Source of the DNA: Fundidesulfovibrio terrae | GTDB taxonomy: Bacteria; Desulfobacterota; Desulfovibrionia; Desulfovibrionales; Desulfovibrionaceae | Assembly: GCF_022808915.1 (NCBI RefSeq) | Contig: NZ_JAKZFS010000003.1 | Span: forward strand, 62,001 to 126,000 | DNA length: 64,000 nucleotides | Direction of reading: 5' to 3' | Shown: one piece after another, positions 61,922-64,000 of the stretch | How the letters are laid out: each line of letters begins with the position of its first letter | How positions within the stretch are numbered: position 1 is the stretch's first letter | The notes under the pieces: model-generated | What the model was told of the DNA's origin: nothing | Database searches by the model: none | Seen by the model: only the letters and a program-made list of their open reading frames with translations | Made by a program: the position numbers and the translations under genes

Positions 61922-63886
61922 TCACACCGCCTCCCGTCGGGCTTCCAGGGCGGCGATGTCCTCTTCCAGGGCCGCCAGTTCCAGCACCAGCTCGTCGCTC
62001 TTTTCCTTGAGGACGTGGTACTCCTTGGAGAGCTCGGAGAACTTGGCGGCATCGGCATAGGTGGCCGGGTCGGCCATGACCTGCTCCACTCCGGTCTGGC
62101 GGGTGAGCACATCCTCCAGCTCGGCCTCGAGCGTGGCGTAGCGGTCCTTCTTGGGCTTGAGCTCGCGGCTGATGGCGTTTCGCTCCTCGGCCTGGCGGCG
62201 CTTCTCGGCCTGCCTGCTCTCGCGGGTTTCGGCCTTGACCTTGGGCGTGGAGGACATCCCGCACGCGGCCTTGGCCTGGTCCTTCAGGTGGCGCTCGTAG
62301 GCTTCGTAGCCGCCCAGGAACTCCGACAGGCCGTCCGGTCCCACGGTCCAGATCACCTCGGCCGCCTCGGAGAGCAGGTAGCGGTCGTGGGCCACGAAGA
62401 GGATGGTGCCCTCATAGTCGGAGAGGGCGTTGACCAGAGCCTCGCGGGTCTCCAGGTCCAGATGGTTGGTGGGTTCGTCCAGCACCAGGAAGTTGGCCCG
62501 GGCCAGGAAGAGGCTGGCCAGCACCAGCCGTGACTTCTCGCCGCCGGAGAGGTCGCGCACGAAGCGCTCGAAATAGTTTTCCCCCAGCATGAAGAGCCCC
62601 AGCACCGAGCACAGCTCCTCGGTGGAGGACTTGGGGTCCGAGAGGCGGCGTATCTCGGACATGACGGTCTCGTTGGGCCTGAGAATCTCGGTCTGATGCT
62701 GGCTGAAATAGCCCATGCGCACCATGGAGCCCATCTTCACCGATCCGCCCGAGGGCTTGAGCTCGCCGGTGATGCACTTGAGAAGAGTGGTCTTGCCCGC
62801 GCCGTTGGGACCGGCCAGGGCCACCTTCTGTCCCCGGTAGAGATTGAAGGTGAGCTTGGGCCAGAGCGATTTGCCGCCGGGGAAGGAGAACTCAAGGTCC
62901 GCCGCGGAGAGGATGTTCTTGTCGGCGCGGGCGGGCGTGGGCAGCTTGAAGTCCAGCACCTTCTGCTTGCGCTCGATGTTGGCGGCGACTTGGGCAAGCT
63001 CTTTCTGGAGCTTGTCCACGGCCTTCAATTTGCTCTGGGCCTGGCGCGCCTTGGTGGCCTTGGCCCCGAAGCGGTTCACGAAGGCCATCTGGCGGCCGAT
63101 GGCCCCGGCCAGCTGCGCGGCCTGGGCCTGCACCTGCTGCTGGGTCTGGGCGCGCCACTCGACGAAGTCGCTGAAGCTGCCGGGCCTGACCAACGGCTTG
63201 TCGCCGCCCAAAAACAGCACCTGCGTGCCCACGCGGTCCAGGAAGATGCGGTCGTGGGCCACGAACACCAGCACTCCCGGGAAGCACAGGAGGTATTCCT
63301 CCAGCCACTCGACCGCTTCCAGGTCCAGGTGGTTGGTGGGTTCGTCCAAAAGCAGCACGTCGGCACCGGCCACCAGGACGCGGGCGAGCTTGGCCCGCTC
63401 CCGCCAGCCGCCGGAGAGGAGCTTCACCGGACCCGGCCAGGCATCCTCGGTGAACCCAAGGCCCGAGAGGATGGCCTTTGCCCGGTGTTCCGGGTTGTAG
63501 CCGAGGGAGTGCTCCATCTCGGCCTGGCGGGCCGTGAGCTCCGTGAGGGCGTGCTCGTCGTGGGCCAGGTTGGCGTGTTCCCACTCGCGCCAGAACTCCT
63601 TCCAGGAGGGAAGCGCGCTCATGACCCAGGCCAGGAGCGGTTCCTCCAGGTCGGAGGAGGCCAGCTCCTGGGCCACGTAGCCCAGGCGCGCCCCGGCGGG
63701 CAGGATGACGCGGCCGGAATCCGGCTCGGCCTCTCCCGCCAACAGGCGCAAGAAGGTGGATTTGCCGCAGCCATTTGGGCCAACTACGGCAAGGCGTGTC
63801 CCTGCCACCGCCTCGAGGCTGAAATTGGCAAGGAGGTCGCGGCCGCCCAACGACTTGGAAAGATTCTGAATGGTGATTTTTGACAT
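61922..63886 (-). CDS. ABC-F family ATPase
   Basis: A 654-residue protein with two ABC domains and no membrane segments. The first has GPNGCGKSTFLRL, LSGGWRERAKLARVL and LLLDEPTNHLDLEAVEWLE. The second has GPNGAGKTTLLKC, LSGGEKSRLVLASLFL and LVLDEPTNHLDLETREALV. An extended linker (about 245-310) and a coiled-coil Lys/Glu-rich C-terminal tail (about 530-650) fit the Uup/YheS group of ABC-F proteins, which act on the ribosome. The exact subfamily is not decided. The final 114 bases of the window hold no gene. Confidence 0.9.
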   Translation of the reverse strand: MSKITIQNLSKSLGGRDLLANFSLEAVAGTRLAVVGPNGCGKSTFLRLLAGEAEPDSGRVILPAGARLGYVAQELASSDLEEPLLAWVMSALPSWKEFWREWEHANLAHDEHALTELTARQAEMEHSLGYNPEHRAKAILSGLGFTEDAWPGPVKLLSGGWRERAKLARVLVAGADVLLLDEPTNHLDLEAVEWLEEYLLCFPGVLVFVAHDRIFLDRVGTQVLFLGGDKPLVRPGSFSDFVEWRAQTQQQVQAQAAQLAGAIGRQMAFVNRFGAKATKARQAQSKLKAVDKLQKELAQVAANIERKQKVLDFKLPTPARADKNILSAADLEFSFPGGKSLWPKLTFNLYRGQKVALAGPNGAGKTTLLKCITGELKPSGGSVKMGSMVRMGYFSQHQTEILRPNETVMSEIRRLSDPKSSTEELCSVLGLFMLGENYFERFVRDLSGGEKSRLVLASLFLARANFLVLDEPTNHLDLETREALVNALSDYEGTILFVAHDRYLLSEAAEVIWTVGPDGLSEFLGGYEAYERHLKDQAKAACGMSSTPKVKAETRESRQAEKRRQAEERNAISRELKPKKDRYATLEAELEDVLTRQTGVEQVMADPATYADAAKFSELSKEYHVLKEKSDELVLELAALEEDIAALEARREAV

Positions 63887-64000
63887 AAGAAAAGTGCGCG
63901 GGGGAATATGCGCCCTCCCCAGCGCTCTGTCAAACCCCGATCCCCGGCCGCGCCAATGCGGATGCTGAGCGATCGGGCATGCCAGGAGTCCGCGTCGATG

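Noticed and set aside
1-64000. CRISPR array, prophage, rRNA operon or intact insertion sequence
   Set aside because: I saw no regularly spaced repeats, phage structural genes, rRNA sequence or transposase frame in either strand.

Overview
This 64 kb window is chromosomal DNA of a GC-rich, motile, respiring Gram-negative bacterium. The gene content fits an anaerobic deltaproteobacterium of the Desulfovibrio type. The evidence is a fused LutB/LutA-type lactate oxidation iron-sulfur protein next to LutC, many membrane sensor kinases, a short anaerobe-type ThiC with a CxxCGxxCA C-terminus, and several TPR proteins. Species assignment is inference. No rRNA, CRISPR array, prophage or intact insertion sequence is visible.

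Layout. 1-5.9 kb: the tail of a metallophosphoesterase gene and a periplasmic protein with a complete CuA-type copper motif, then a four-gene tripartite ABC exporter (FtsX-like permease, ATPase, HlyD-like adaptor, TolC-like lipoprotein). 6-10.5 kb: two small proteins, a cysteine-rich ferredoxin and the lactate-utilisation pair, with a repeated hairpin on either side of the ferredoxin gene. 10.9-18.4 kb: a LytS/LytTR two-component pair, a TPR protein, an AhpD-like/ArsS-like pair, a secreted unknown protein and an HDOD protein. 18.4-30.5 kb: initiator tRNA-fMet, a YchJ-like protein, a membrane spermidine-synthase-like protein, PrmC, a giant propeller-type hybrid kinase, a SulP transporter, RF1, a DUF1385 protein and L31. 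30.7-43.3 kb: ThiC, GpmA, a 1389-residue unknown membrane protein, MutY, a split periplasmic sensor with its kinase, and PyrD/PyrK.

43.5-47.1 kb is an operon of a cyclic-nucleotide-binding-like protein, MotA, MotB and a TPR protein. The first protein ends in a domain that I read as FliG-C-like, which is the rotor face that MotA contacts. This suggests a regulator acting at the flagellar rotor/stator interface and is one of two best candidates for an undescribed system. 47.2-53.1 kb holds an azoreductase, a heme-type sensor kinase, a REC-TPR protein, an HD protein, a CheY-like regulator and a Tim44-like protein. 53.3-55.6 kb is a quinol-type nitric oxide reductase with an inverted repeat over its promoter. 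55.9-58.3 kb is the second main candidate: a GMC flavin oxidoreductase fused to a DUF1080 (3-keto-disaccharide hydrolase-type) domain, which would join C3 oxidation and cleavage of a glycoside in one chain. 58.4-63.9 kb is housekeeping: class IV aminotransferase, Asd, MetF, a Nudix hydrolase and an ABC-F ATPase.

Two repeat families stand out. A two-hairpin element with near-inverted ends and TA borders occurs at 3223-3303 and, in the opposite orientation, at 49892-49998. In both places the first three bases of the element are the TAG stop codon of the adjacent gene. A hairpin repeat of about 57 bp occurs at 6818-6874 and 7730-7786. A C-terminal TPR module of about 70 residues is shared by three proteins encoded at three separate loci in the window.
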